A stretch of DNA of 64,000 nucleotides from CAWDVH01 sp963805705 (GCA_963805705.1 CAWDVH010000005.1:1054001-1118000); one strand, 5' to 3'. Numbered from the stretch's first letter, positions 51,508-60,654 are shown. The notes: a model not told the origin generated them from the letters alone. Numbers and translations: made by a program.

Positions 51508-52749
51508 ATGAGCGTTGTCACCGAGCTGAATCTGCCCGTCCTGGATTACACGCCGGCCGAGCTGGCCGGCGACGGCTATCACGAGCGGCTGGCCGAGCTC
51601 GGCGCGCAGGCCTGGCAGGGCTGGCTGGCCCGCACCCCGCTGGCCTTTGTCGTCCTGACCCGCGAGGCCGGCGAGTTCTTCCTGCGCTCGCGGGCCGCGG
51701 CGTTCCCCGGCCGCGAGATCGCCGACCTGTTCGGCGTGACCAGCGGCCAGCTGCGGGAGCAGATCGACGCCAACATCCTCAACCAGCAGGGGGACCGGCA
51801 CCGGCGGCTCCGCTCGCTGGTGGGGCCGGCCTTCACCGCCCGCGCGGCGGACGCCAAGCGCCCGGTCATGCGCGCGTTCCTGGACCAGCTGTGGGGCCAG
51901 ATCGGGGCCGCCACGTCCTGCGACGCGGTCGCCGCGCTGGCCAAGCCCTATCCGTCGCTCACCATCGCAGCGGTGCTCGGCGCGCCGGTGCGGGACGCCC
52001 CGCAGCTGCACGGCTGGTCGACCTGGGTGCAGCGGCAGTTCGACATCACCGCGCTGGCCGACCACCTGCCGGACATCGAGCGCGCCGTCGCCGAGATCTA
52101 CCAGTACGTGGACGCGCTGCTCGCGCAGCGCTCCGCCGGCCGCGATGACCATGCCGACGGCGCCGGCCGCGACGGCGACCTGATCACGGCGCTGCTCACG
52201 GCGGTGCAGGGCGGAGACCGGCTCACCCGGCCGGAGTGCGTCAACCTCGTGCTGAACGTGATCGCCGGGGGCATCGACACCACCCAGGCGCAGCTCTCCC
52301 ACGCGCTGCGCCTGTTCGCCGCGCATCCGGCCCAGTGGGAGCTGCTCGGCCGCCGCCCTGACCTGGTCCCCGCCGCGGTAACCGAGGTCCTCAGGGCCGA
52401 GCCGATCACCCCGTTCACCGCCCGGGTCTGCCTGGAGCAGATCGAGCACCGCGGCGTCATCTTTCCCGCGGGCACGATCGTGGCGATCTGCGCGGAGCGC
52501 GCCAACCGGGAGCAGGACGCCGGGGAGGAATTCGACATCACCGCCCGGCGCGACGGCAGGCTGCTGACGTTCGGCGCCGGCGTGCACTTCTGCCTCGGGT
52601 CGAACCTGGCCCGCGCCGAGCTCGAGGAGGCCCTGGCCTTCCTGCCGCCGCGGATGCCGGACCTGGCCGCCGCCGGCCCGGCCGTGCTCGGCGGGGTGGA
52701 GGGGATCTACGGGATCGAGGAGCTGCCGCTGCGCTGGTCAGAACGCTGA
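51508..52749 (+). CDS. Cytochrome P450
   Basis: The ATG at 51508 follows GGGGAGG (413 residues). The heme-binding loop is FGAGVHFCLGSNLARAELEE (thiolate Cys about 362), the I-helix is VIAGGIDTTQAQLS, and the K-helix ExxR is EVLR. It is a class I bacterial P450 needing ferredoxin partners, none of which is nearby. The N-terminus lacks a membrane anchor. The close epoxide-hydrolase gene suggests oxidative catabolism or tailoring. The end overlaps the convergent ParA gene by 12 bases. Confidence 0.95.
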   Translation: MSVVTELNLPVLDYTPAELAGDGYHERLAELGAQAWQGWLARTPLAFVVLTREAGEFFLRSRAAAFPGREIADLFGVTSGQLREQIDANILNQQGDRHRRLRSLVGPAFTARAADAKRPVMRAFLDQLWGQIGAATSCDAVAALAKPYPSLTIAAVLGAPVRDAPQLHGWSTWVQRQFDITALADHLPDIERAVAEIYQYVDALLAQRSAGRDDHADGAGRDGDLITALLTAVQGGDRLTRPECVNLVLNVIAGGIDTTQAQLSHALRLFAAHPAQWELLGRRPDLVPAAVTEVLRAEPITPFTARVCLEQIEHRGVIFPAGTIVAICAERANREQDAGEEFDITARRDGRLLTFGAGVHFCLGSNLARAELEEALAFLPPRMPDLAAAGPAVLGGVEGIYGIEELPLRWSER

Positions 52750-53505
52750 CGGCGGGTCCGGCAGCTTCCCGCGCTTGCGTGCCTCCTGCCACAGCTCGCG
52801 GTAGCACAGGCCCGCCCGGCTGCGCGGCGCGGACGCGGTGACGGGGGAGCGCTCGACGGACATCAGCTCGATCTGCGACAGGGCCGGGATCGCGGCGGCG
52901 GCGACATCGGATCGCCGGGCCGGCAGCTGCTCGGCTATCTCCCGGTGCAGCCGCTTGCGCCGGTCAAGCATCGAGAAGAACGCCAGGATCTGCGGCCGGT
53001 GCCCCTCCATGCCCGCGATGAAGTCCGTGAGCTGATCGAGCGTGCGGACCGACAGGGTGGTCGGGATCAGCGGGACCAGCACGATATTGGCGGCGTCCAG
53101 CACGCTCTCCGACAGCAGCGAGATGCCCGGCGGGCAGTCCAGGAAGATCACGTCGTAGTCGGCGCGCAGCGGCGCCAGCAGCGCCGCGAGCCGGCGGGCC
53201 GGCTTCTTGCCGGCGTCCAGCAGGAGATCCATGTTCCGGTAGGTGAAATCAGCGGGCAGCAGGTCCAGGTTCTCGAAGTCGGTCGCCTTGATGGCGTCGT
53301 CGATCGAGCGCTTGCCCGCGATCAGGGCCTTGCCGCCGCCCTTGACTCGCGGCCGGACGCGGAACAGGAAACTGGCCGCGGCCTGGGGGTCGAGATCCCA
53401 CAGCAGGACCCGGTAGCCATCGCTCGCCGCCAGGTAGGCCAGGTTGACCGCGGTGGCCGTCTTGCCGACCCCGCCCTTGATGTTGTAAGTGGCGAAGATC
53501 CTCAT
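52738..53505 (-). CDS. ParA/MinD-like ATPase coupled to a CHAD protein
   Basis: The 255-residue protein has the deviant Walker A of ParA-type ATPases, TYNIKGGVGKTATAVNLAYL (KGGVGKT near residues 10-16), the second Lys region LLWDLDPQAAASFLFRVRPR, and switch II FLDCPPGISLLSESVLDAA. It is an ATP-dependent dimer that binds DNA and moves cargo, as in chromosome, plasmid or carboxysome partition. No parB or parS lies next to it. Instead it starts inside the stop of the CYTH-CHAD gene (ATGA), which suggests that the CHAD protein is its cargo adaptor. Confidence 0.9.
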   Translation of the reverse strand: MRIFATYNIKGGVGKTATAVNLAYLAASDGYRVLLWDLDPQAAASFLFRVRPRVKGGGKALIAGKRSIDDAIKATDFENLDLLPADFTYRNMDLLLDAGKKPARRLAALLAPLRADYDVIFLDCPPGISLLSESVLDAANIVLVPLIPTTLSVRTLDQLTDFIAGMEGHRPQILAFFSMLDRRKRLHREIAEQLPARRSDVAAAAIPALSQIELMSVERSPVTASAPRSRAGLCYRELWQEARKRGKLPDPPSAF

Positions 53506-55088
53506 GCCGCGGCCGCCTGGCTCAGGGCCCGGATCCTGGCCTGGCTGACCGGACTGGCGAACTCGCGGAACCGGCCGCTGAATTCGGCGCGCGCCTGCCG
53601 CTGCCGCATGGCCAGCCCGGCCGCGATCTCGCCCATCGCCAGCAGGGTCGCCGCCGGAGCGGAGCGCGCGGCCAGCATCTGCTCGGCGAACAGCCGGATC
53701 TCCTCGCGCTGCACCTCGGTGTCCTGGAACTCGCCGAGGCAGTCCTGCAGGTTCTTCAGCTCCCGCACGGCCTGCCACTGCTCGGCCGGATCATGCAGGG
53801 ACCCGAAGATCTCCAGCAGGTAGCGCAGCTCCTTGCAGCGCTTGCGCAGCTCATGCAGGCTGTCCGGCGGGGACGTCGCGGTGATCGCGCTGCCGTCGGT
53901 GATCACGCGCCGGTGCGCGCGCGCTATCCGGCTGGCGGCCAGCTGCGCCGCGGTGGGGCGCCGTCGGCCGCCCGCCGACGCTTGCGACAGGCACTCCCGC
54001 CATTCGCCGATGAGCCGGGAAAACCGGGCCGAACGCAGGCCCCTGGCCAGCTCCCGCTGCGCAGCGGCACGCCGGCGCTCCAGATGATCACGGAACGGCT
54101 GCAGCTCCTGGACGGTCCCGGCGACCAGCCCGGCCGCCATGCCCGAGAACCCCAGCAGGTAGACGTCCAGGTCCCTGGTGGGGGTGGTCAGGTCGCCCAG
54201 CCACTTGAATTCCGGGCGGAACCGGCTGGCCAGGCCGGCCGGCAGCACGCTGCCCGCCAGCCGCAGCGCCGAGCGGGTCCGGCGCACGGCGATCCGCAGG
54301 TCATGCAGGAACTCGGTGTCCACCTCGCGCACGGTCCCGGTGACGTTAGCCTCGAGCGTGTCGAGCAGGGCCGTGAGCACCACCGTCATCGCGGTGACCG
54401 CCGGCATCCCCGGCGCCAGCCGGACGCTGATCTTGCCGGAGTAGTCCGCGGGCCGCCGGCCCGCCGCCGCCAGGGCCGCCTCCAGCGGTGACTGGGTCCC
54501 GTCCGCGACACCGGGAACCGCCGCGAGGATGTCGATCACCCGGTCGGCCTGCGCCTGGTAACCGCGCAGTGCGCGGACCGACAGCCGGGGTGGCGCATCG
54601 GCCGTCGCCGGGAAGGTCACGGACATGCGGTCCACGCTCACCCTGGCCACGGTCTTGTCGTCGGAATTCACCACGCGCTGGTCGTGCACGCGGCTGACGG
54701 CCCGTGCCACCGGCAGCAGGGCGCGGACCCCGACGACCGGGAGCAGGTACTCGCGCAGCGGCCCGACGGGCAGCGCCTCGATCAGGCTGGGCCACTTCAC
54801 CGGGCCGCCTGCCGCACCGGAGCGCGGCGGGCTGATCTGCTGCGCGGCGATCACCTCGCCGTCCCGGCCGGTCAGGCTGAGCTGGGTCCGCCCGCGGCTG
54901 CCGACCTGCTCCAGCGTGAGCCCGGAGCGGTACAGCCGCCAGTCGAAGGTATCCAGCCAGACGCGCCGCAGCGCCCTGGGCCGGTCACCGTCTGCCCAGC
55001 TGAACCGGGATCCCGGCAGCGGCAGCTCGTGGTCGGCGGCGGAACCCTGGTGATCGTCGAGCACAAATTCCCGCAGGGCGTTCTGCAC
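53502..55088 (-). CDS. CYTH-CHAD domain protein (polyphosphate-binding)
   Basis: The 528-residue protein has an N-terminal CYTH-type region (about 5-220: RRVWLDTFDWRLYRSGLTLE, then TQLSLTGRDGEVIAAQQ), in which the usual ExExK motif is not recognisable, so the triphosphatase activity is probably lost. The CHAD domain follows (about 235-525) with the two His-containing helices FLHDLRIAVRRTRSALRLAG and LHELRKRCKELRYLLEIFGS, rich in Arg/Lys. CHAD domains bind polyphosphate and several are found on polyphosphate granules. The downstream ParA gene overlaps its stop by ATGA, so the two are made together. Confidence 0.88.
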   Translation of the reverse strand: MQNALREFVLDDHQGSAADHELPLPGSRFSWADGDRPRALRRVWLDTFDWRLYRSGLTLEQVGSRGRTQLSLTGRDGEVIAAQQISPPRSGAAGGPVKWPSLIEALPVGPLREYLLPVVGVRALLPVARAVSRVHDQRVVNSDDKTVARVSVDRMSVTFPATADAPPRLSVRALRGYQAQADRVIDILAAVPGVADGTQSPLEAALAAAGRRPADYSGKISVRLAPGMPAVTAMTVVLTALLDTLEANVTGTVREVDTEFLHDLRIAVRRTRSALRLAGSVLPAGLASRFRPEFKWLGDLTTPTRDLDVYLLGFSGMAAGLVAGTVQELQPFRDHLERRRAAAQRELARGLRSARFSRLIGEWRECLSQASAGGRRRPTAAQLAASRIARAHRRVITDGSAITATSPPDSLHELRKRCKELRYLLEIFGSLHDPAEQWQAVRELKNLQDCLGEFQDTEVQREEIRLFAEQMLAARSAPAATLLAMGEIAAGLAMRQRQARAEFSGRFREFASPVSQARIRALSQAAAA

Positions 55089-55249
55089 GGCACGACCTCA
55101 TGTACTTAGGGCAAAGGACGGACACCACATGACTGGGCAATGGGATATTAACGGCCAAAGGCGCCTTGTGGACTCTACCAGCGCGCCTAGGCCGGTAAGG
55201 GCCGATCATACGGCTGATGCGGTCGCGCGGCATCGCGCCCGGCGCATAT

Positions 55250-55255
55250 TAAGCT
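55250..55255 (+). promoter_or_regulatory. -10 box (TAAGCT) of a leaderless hypothetical gene
   Basis: TAAGCT ends six bases before the GTG at 55262, with no ribosome site. Confidence 0.45.
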
Positions 55256-55261
55256 CATAGG

Positions 55262-56002
55262 GTGAGCTCCCCGGACTGGGTAACGATCTCCTCGCTCGCG
55301 ACCGGAGTCGGCACTCTCGCGCTGGCCGTCTCTACCTTTGCCTCCGTGCGGTCAGCGAACCGGGCGGCGCGTGTCGCCGAGCAGTCCCTGCTGGTCGGCG
55401 TGCGGCCGCTGCTCGTGCCGTCCTGGCTGACCGATGGCGTGCAGAAGATCTACTACGGGGACGGGCGGCGGGCCGTGCTCGCGGGGGGCTGCGGAGTGGT
55501 CGAGGTCGAGGGGACGACCGTCTACCTGGCGATCTCGCTGCGTAATGCGGGCCAGGGGATCGGCGTCGTGCACGGCTGGCGGTTCCAGCCGGGCCGAGAC
55601 CACGCCCAGGAGTGCCCGGGGCTGGACGAGTTCCGCCCGCAGACACGTGATCTGTACATCCCGCCGTCGGATATGGGCTTCTGGCAGGGCGCGCTGCGCG
55701 ATCCGGATGATCCGCTCCACGATGGTGCCCTGAAGGCCATCGATAACAACGATCTGCTCACGGTTGACGTGCTCTACGGCGACTACCAGGGCGGCCAGCG
55801 CGCGATTAGCCGGTTCATGCTGCAGCCGGGCGGCCAGGCACAGGACGGCCAGCCGCGGTGGCTCGCCTCCGTCATCCGGCACTGGCGGGTGGAGGGCGCT
55901 GATCCGACGCAAGGAGGCCACGCGCAGCCGGAGGAGGCCCGGCCCCGGTGGCCGGCTTCCGTTATCCGGCGCCGGCGGCGGGCGGGCGCCGATCCGAGGT
56001 AG
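55262..56002 (+). CDS. Hypothetical protein with N-terminal membrane segment and C-terminal tandem duplication
   Basis: The 246-residue protein starts at GTG 55262 with a likely membrane helix (WVTISSLATGVGTLALAVST) followed by a short coiled stretch (RSANRAARVAEQSLLV). The central part is soluble and beta-type (TTVYLAISLRNAGQGIGVVH, LTVDVLYGDYQGGQRAISRF). The end contains two related copies, RWLASVIRHWRVEGADP and RWPASVIRRRRRAGADPR, 90 bases apart. Similar central domains exist in other actinobacteria, without an assigned function. Confidence 0.65.
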   Translation: MSSPDWVTISSLATGVGTLALAVSTFASVRSANRAARVAEQSLLVGVRPLLVPSWLTDGVQKIYYGDGRRAVLAGGCGVVEVEGTTVYLAISLRNAGQGIGVVHGWRFQPGRDHAQECPGLDEFRPQTRDLYIPPSDMGFWQGALRDPDDPLHDGALKAIDNNDLLTVDVLYGDYQGGQRAISRFMLQPGGQAQDGQPRWLASVIRHWRVEGADPTQGGHAQPEEARPRWPASVIRRRRRAGADPR

Positions 56003-56081
56003 CCGCGGACCGGCGGGTCAGGGAAGATTGTCGGTGTCAGCCAGCAGCGGTGTCAGCCAGCCATCCAGTGGAGGTGCTCCC

Positions 56082-56621
56082 ATGCTCTACGCATTCGGCT
56101 TCGGGCGGATCGGCGTGCTCGTCAGTGACCTGTACTTCGTCGATCCTGACCCCGGCCACGAGCAGGATGGCGCCGAGCGCGGCGTCCGCCTCGAGGTCCG
56201 GATGCTCGAGCAGGGCGAGCTGAAGGGGAACTTCTACTCCGCCCGGCCGATCGAGGTCGGCGCCCCGGTCTGGCGCGCGGACTTGCTGGAGACCGCCGAC
56301 GGGCCGCCCGGCAGCCTGAACCGTGCCCATCACCACCCGGCCTTCGACGGCTGGAACCCCGGCCGGCGGGCCTTCGACCAGGACCTGTCGGCCCGCCCGG
56401 TGCAGTGGGTGGGGGAGGCGCTGTCCGACCTGGAGGGGCTGCTCAAGCGGGCCGGCGTGCCGTCCGATGAGGCGCTGGCGGCGGACGCCGACAGCCTGCG
56501 CGCCAGCGTTCCCGAGATCACGGCGACGGTGCGCCGGATGCTCGAGCAGGTCAAGGCCGGCGAGCTGGCGACGGCGCCGGATGACGATTCGGTGACGAGC
56601 GCCAGGATCAGCTGGCTGTAA
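56082..56621 (+). CDS. Hypothetical cytoplasmic protein
   Basis: The ATG at 56082 is preceded by GGAGG with seven bases spacing (179 residues). Segments: FGFGRIGVLVSDLYFVDPDP, GVRLEVRMLEQGELKGNFYS, RAHHHPAFDGWNPGRRAFDQ and ARPVQWVGEALSDLEGLLKR; the end is helical. The Gly/Trp/His-rich centre may bind a ligand. I recognise no family with confidence. It follows the previous gene on the same strand after 79 bases. Confidence 0.6.
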   Translation: MLYAFGFGRIGVLVSDLYFVDPDPGHEQDGAERGVRLEVRMLEQGELKGNFYSARPIEVGAPVWRADLLETADGPPGSLNRAHHHPAFDGWNPGRRAFDQDLSARPVQWVGEALSDLEGLLKRAGVPSDEALAADADSLRASVPEITATVRRMLEQVKAGELATAPDDDSVTSARISWL

Positions 56622-56635
56622 GACCTGCCTCTGCC

Positions 56636-57016
56636 TCACTCCGAGTCGTAGCGGAAGCCGTCGATGAACCGGCGGAACAGCCCGCCCTCGCGGGGCAGGG
56701 GCGTCGCGGGCGGCGGCGCTTCGGGGCGCTCGCGCCCGACGGGCTGGTCGTAGTCAGCTCGCGCGATGGCGTCCGCCACCTGGGCGTCATCGAATGCCTC
56801 TGAGCCGCTGATCCGCGGGACAAAGCCGACCAGATCCCCGTCGAGCAGCACCTCGGCCTCCAGGGACGCCGTTCCCTCGTTCCCCCAGATCGCCTCCCGC
56901 CCGTCACCAATCACCACGCGGACTCCGTAGACGTCCACCCCGGCCTTCTCCAGGTGCGCGTCAATGCCACGATCCCGCAGAGCGTCGGCGGCCCGCCGGG
57001 CCCGGTTCTCATCCAT
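56636..57016 (-). CDS. Hypothetical protein
   Basis: I take ATG 57016 as start (MDENRARRAADALRDRGIDA), giving 126 residues; the frame opens further upstream without good protein-like sequence. The first 70 residues are well ordered (AHLEKAGVDVYGVRVVIGDG, AIWGNEGTASLEAEVLLDGD). A Pro-rich linker and a short basic C-terminus (LFRRFIDGFRYDSE) follow. No family is recognised. It converges on the preceding hypothetical gene, 14 bases apart. Confidence 0.6.
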   Translation of the reverse strand: MDENRARRAADALRDRGIDAHLEKAGVDVYGVRVVIGDGREAIWGNEGTASLEAEVLLDGDLVGFVPRISGSEAFDDAQVADAIARADYDQPVGRERPEAPPPATPLPREGGLFRRFIDGFRYDSE

Positions 57017-57135
57017 GCGCCCCAACCTATAGTCGCCAGCCCTGGTACCCGGCACGCCGCCGGCCGCGCCGAGCTTCATCGTGTGCCGGATCAGGCGGGA
57101 ATCAGCCGCGAGCCCCCGGCCAGGCCCAGGCCCGC

Positions 57136-57351
57136 CTAGCCGCAGCCGCAGGCTCCGCCGCAGCAGCCCCCGCCGCCTCGCGGCGCCGAGGGCCCGGGCT
57201 GCGCGCGGCTGCCGACCGCCACCGTGGACAGCAGCTTCACGGTGTCGTCATGGCCTTGCGGGCAGGTGCTCTTGGCCGACGACTCGGCCATCGGCCTGGT
57301 CTGCTCGAAGGTGGCTCCGCATGCGCGGCAGCGGTATTCATATCGCGGCAC
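57136..57351 (-). CDS. FmdB-type zinc ribbon protein
   Basis: The 71-residue protein is an FmdB-type zinc ribbon: PRYEYRCRACGATFEQTRPM with the first CxxC, then STCPQGHDDTVKLLSTVAVG with the second Cys/His pair, and a Gly/Cys-rich tail (GGGGCCGGACGCG). The family was named from a formamidase regulator but the general role is unknown. It is transcribed leftward on its own, 72 bases beyond the exporter gene's stop side. Confidence 0.88.
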   Translation of the reverse strand: MPRYEYRCRACGATFEQTRPMAESSAKSTCPQGHDDTVKLLSTVAVGSRAQPGPSAPRGGGGCCGGACGCG

Positions 57352-57423
57352 GGGGCCAGCCTACGTCAGGTCGGCGGCGGCCGGCCATCGGTGCGGTACC
57401 GGGGGAGGCCGGAACCTTGGCCG

Positions 57424-59400
57424 CTAGTCGGCCGGCTCGCCCGGCTGGCTGACCGCCGGGTCTGGCGCGGAGCTGCCGTTCTGGCTGGAGGGGCTGGCCG
57501 GAGGGCTGCCGTTGCGCACGGAAGGATGCGCGGGAAGGCCAGCCTCCGGCCGCTCCGGCCGGGGGAGGCCCGCGAGCTGGTGGCCATTGGGGAGGACGGC
57601 AGGGCCAGGCAGGCGGCCGTTCGCCAGGGCGGGAACAGGCGCGCCGGGCGCCCGGCCCGGCGCGGCGGTCCCCGGCGAGGCGGTCCCCGGCGTGTCGTAG
57701 TAGAACTGGCGCCCGCGCAGCAGCGAGACCGCAGCGCCGCACACCGACAGGGCGATGGCCGCGCTGAACACGATAACCAGGCCGTGATGAAACGGCCCGG
57801 AGATCAGGTGCGGGAAGAACTGCTTGCTGGTGAGGACGGAGGCATGGCCAGGGGACAGGGTGGCCAGGACGCCGGACGGCTTCAGCAAGGTGGCGATCGG
57901 GTTGTAGCCGAGGAACGAGGCGAACAGCGTGCTGACCGGGGGCAGGTGGGCCGCATGGGCGGCCACGGACGCCGGGACGCCCTGAGCCTTAAGCCCGCTG
58001 GCGAGGGTGCGGGGGAGCGTCGCGGCCAGCCCGGTGATCAGGAGCGAGAAGAAGACGCCGATCGACAGGGACATGCCCGAGTTCTGGAACGTGGCCCGCA
58101 TGCCGGACGCGGCGCCGCGGTCGGCGGCCGGGACGCTGCTCATGATCGCGGAGGTATTGGGCGAGGCGAACAGCCCGGAGCCGAGCCCGTTGCAGAAGAT
58201 GATCAGCGCGAACGCCCAGTACGAGAAGTTCACGGGCAGCAGCAGCAGCCCGGTGAACGCGGCCGCGCCGACCAGCAGCCCTGCGGTCGCGAACGGCCGG
58301 GGCCCGAACCGGTCGGACAGGTGCCCGGAAATCGGGCCCGCGATCAGGAAGCCGGCGGTCAGCGGCAGCATGTAGATGCCTGCCCACAGCGGGGTGTCCA
58401 CGAAGCTGTAGCCATGCAGCGGGAGCCAGACTCCCTGCAGCCAGAAGATCAGCATGAACTGCAGGCCGCCCCTGGCGACCGAGCCCATCAGGCTGGCCGC
58501 GTTGCCGGCCGCAAACGCGCGGATCTTGAACAGGCTCATCCGGAACATCGGCTCGGCGATCCTGTTCTCGATCATGCCGAACACCACGAGCAGGGCGACG
58601 CCGATCGCGATGCCGCCGAGCACCTTGGGGCTCGTCCACCCCGTGGCCAGCCCGTGATAGGGCTGGATGCCCAGGGTGATGGCGGTCAGCAGCAGCCCGG
58701 CGCCGGCCGCGAAGGTGAGGTTGCCCCACCAGTCGATCTTCGTGCGCCGGGTGGAGGCCATCTCGCGCAGGCTGCGGTAGGACCAGATGGTCCCGAACAC
58801 GCCGATGGGCACGTTCACCCAGAACACCGCGCGCCAGTCCCACGCGGCCAGGATCCCGCCCAGCAGCAGCCCGATGAACTGCCCGGAGATGCCGGCGATC
58901 TGGTTGATGCCCAGGGCCATGCCGCGCTGGCGGGCGGGGAACGCATCGGTCAGGATCGCCGCCGAGTTGGCCATCAGCATGGCCCCGCCGAAGGCCTGCC
59001 CGACCCGCCAGCCGATCAGCCATATCGCGCCGTGGCCGCCGGTAAACGGGTCGAAGGACAGCGCGATGGAGGCCAGCGTGAAGACGACGAAGCCCAGGTT
59101 ATAGATGCGGACCCGGCCGTACATGTCGCCCAGCCGCCCGAGCGAGACCACCAGGACCGCTGTGACCAGCAGGTACCCCATGATCATCCAGAGCAGATAG
59201 GTGATGTTGCCAGGGGCCGTGGGGTCGAGGTGAATGCCGCGGAAGATGGCGGGCATCGCGATGATGACAATGGAGCCGTCGATCGTCGCCATCGTGACGC
59301 TGAGCGTCGTGTTGGACAGGGCTATCCACCGGTACCGGTCGCTGACCTCCCCGGACTGGCCGGCCCGCGGCCCGGCGCCGGTCATCCCGGTGTCGGTCAT
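57424..59400 (-). CDS. MFS transporter, DHA2/EmrB-QacA type (14 TM)
   Basis: I start at ATG 59400, with GAGG six bases upstream (658 residues); longer starts exist. The membrane region (about 20-560) opens with WIALSNTTLSVTMATIDGSI, the motif characteristic of 14-helix drug/H+ antiporters, then LGRLGDMYGRVRIYNLGF (motif A) and ISGQFIGLLLGGILAAWDWR (motif C). A long Pro/Gly/Ala-rich cytoplasmic tail (after RGRQFYYDTPGTASPGTA) of ~100 residues is unusual. It should export toxic compounds. The substrate is unknown, and no local regulator is evident. Confidence 0.92.
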   Translation of the reverse strand: MTDTGMTGAGPRAGQSGEVSDRYRWIALSNTTLSVTMATIDGSIVIIAMPAIFRGIHLDPTAPGNITYLLWMIMGYLLVTAVLVVSLGRLGDMYGRVRIYNLGFVVFTLASIALSFDPFTGGHGAIWLIGWRVGQAFGGAMLMANSAAILTDAFPARQRGMALGINQIAGISGQFIGLLLGGILAAWDWRAVFWVNVPIGVFGTIWSYRSLREMASTRRTKIDWWGNLTFAAGAGLLLTAITLGIQPYHGLATGWTSPKVLGGIAIGVALLVVFGMIENRIAEPMFRMSLFKIRAFAAGNAASLMGSVARGGLQFMLIFWLQGVWLPLHGYSFVDTPLWAGIYMLPLTAGFLIAGPISGHLSDRFGPRPFATAGLLVGAAAFTGLLLLPVNFSYWAFALIIFCNGLGSGLFASPNTSAIMSSVPAADRGAASGMRATFQNSGMSLSIGVFFSLLITGLAATLPRTLASGLKAQGVPASVAAHAAHLPPVSTLFASFLGYNPIATLLKPSGVLATLSPGHASVLTSKQFFPHLISGPFHHGLVIVFSAAIALSVCGAAVSLLRGRQFYYDTPGTASPGTAAPGRAPGAPVPALANGRLPGPAVLPNGHQLAGLPRPERPEAGLPAHPSVRNGSPPASPSSQNGSSAPDPAVSQPGEPAD

Positions 59401-59538
59401 CCCGGCCTCGTCATGCCCGCACCGGCCCTCTGTACCGATCAGCAGTCCTGCGCACGTTACCGAGCCTACCGGGAAACAGTTGCTTGACCACAACTACATA
59501 CCTGAGCGTGGCTGGCTACCTGGGCGCGGCCGGGACGG

Positions 59539-60333
59539 CTACCGGACCCCGAGCCGGATCCGGTAGGTCCACCACCAGGTGCGGGGTTCCGGCAGGCGCC
59601 GGGCGGCGACCTCGCCCAGCGCCGCCAGGCCCAGTTCCTCTTCGGTGGCCCCGGCGGCCAGCAGCGCGACGGCGCCGCCCTGGCTCCGGGCGACGGCCAG
59701 CAGGCGCCGGGCGTCACCCTGCTCGCGCCCGTGCATCGCGACCTCGGTCACGTGCCGGAACAGCCCGCTGCGCCGCAGCCGCTCCTGATGATCCTGCTTG
59801 CCCGCGTGCGGCGGCCGCAGGCCCCGCTCGATCTCCAGCTCCGTGATCCGGGCGGCCGAGGCGGCATAGGCGGCGTCGGTCTCCCAGTCGATGCCGGGCG
59901 GCCAGTCGCAGTCATAGGCGGCGAAGACACCGCCGGGCCTCAGCACCCTGGTGATCTCCGGCAGGGCACGATCAGGGTCGAACCAGTGCATGGCCTGGCT
60001 GGCGGTAATGATGTCCGCCGAGGCGCTGGGCAGGCCAGTCTGCTCGGCACTCCCGGAGGTGGCCGCGAACCTGGTCGCGCCCCCGCCGGCCGCGGCGATC
60101 TTCTGCCGGGCGATCTCCCGCATGCCGGCGCCCGGCTCGACCGCGATGACCTGCCGCGCGTTCCCGGCCCAGATCATGGTCGACAGGCCCGTGCCCGCGC
60201 CGAGATCCACCACGTCCGGATGCCGCGTCCCGGCCCACTGCATGATCAGCGCGACCAGATCCGCTGGCGGCCGCGGCCGGGCCGCATCGTACTCGCGCGC
60301 GAAGCTGGAGAACCTGGCCACGGCGTCGGGCAT
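59539..60333 (-). CDS. Class I SAM-dependent methyltransferase
   Basis: The 264-residue protein has motif I DVVDLGAGTGLSTMIW, acidic loop IAVEPGAGMREIARQKI, ADIITASQAMHWFDPDRALP and RVLRPGGVFAAYDCDWPPGI, the pattern of small-molecule methyltransferases of the Methyltransf_11 family. The N-terminus (ARFSSFAREYDAARPRPPAD) is also typical. The acceptor is not known. It follows the frameshifted PLDc_N-like gene after 56 bases on the same strand. Confidence 0.88.
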   Translation of the reverse strand: MPDAVARFSSFAREYDAARPRPPADLVALIMQWAGTRHPDVVDLGAGTGLSTMIWAGNARQVIAVEPGAGMREIARQKIAAAGGGATRFAATSGSAEQTGLPSASADIITASQAMHWFDPDRALPEITRVLRPGGVFAAYDCDWPPGIDWETDAAYAASAARITELEIERGLRPPHAGKQDHQERLRRSGLFRHVTEVAMHGREQGDARRLLAVARSQGGAVALLAAGATEEELGLAALGEVAARRLPEPRTWWWTYRIRLGVR

Positions 60334-60389
60334 CAGCTGACCTCCCGGAGACTAACTCGACCGATGGCCGCACTGGGGAATTACCGTGG

Positions 60390-60612
60390 TTACCTTCGCC
60401 GCCCGAAGGCGAAGTATGCGAGGGGTGCGCCCCCGAAGGAGTTGATGATTACTACCGCCGTGGCCCAGGCCCACTTGGAGCCCCGGATCTGGCCTGGCCT
60501 GGCGCTTGATGTCGATCAGCGCCGCCGTCTTGAGGCTGGCTTCGGCAACTGCCGCGGCCACGATCAGCCTGCGGTTGCGCTGACTGAGATCGTTCCACTT
60601 CCGGGCGGCCAT
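60390..60612 (-). CDS. PLDc_N/DUF5652-like small membrane protein with a frameshift
   Basis: The start ATG 60612 has GGAGG four bases upstream. The N-terminus (KWNDLSQRNRRLIVAAAVAE, then ASLKTAALIDIKRQA) fits small actinobacterial PLDc_N-type proteins. The expected second helix is found one base out of frame: QIRGSKWAWATAVVIINSFG, then GGAPLAYFAFGRRR and a TAA stop at 60390-60392. The uncorrected frame runs to 60352 with unrelated residues. One extra base in CCAGGCCAGGCCAGATC (about 60495-60511) would explain it. If the base is an error, the product is a ~73-residue two-helix membrane protein of unknown role. Confidence 0.7.
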
Positions 60613-60654
60613 GACACCTCCGCGTGCTGAGCAGGACCCTGGTGACCCGGGACT

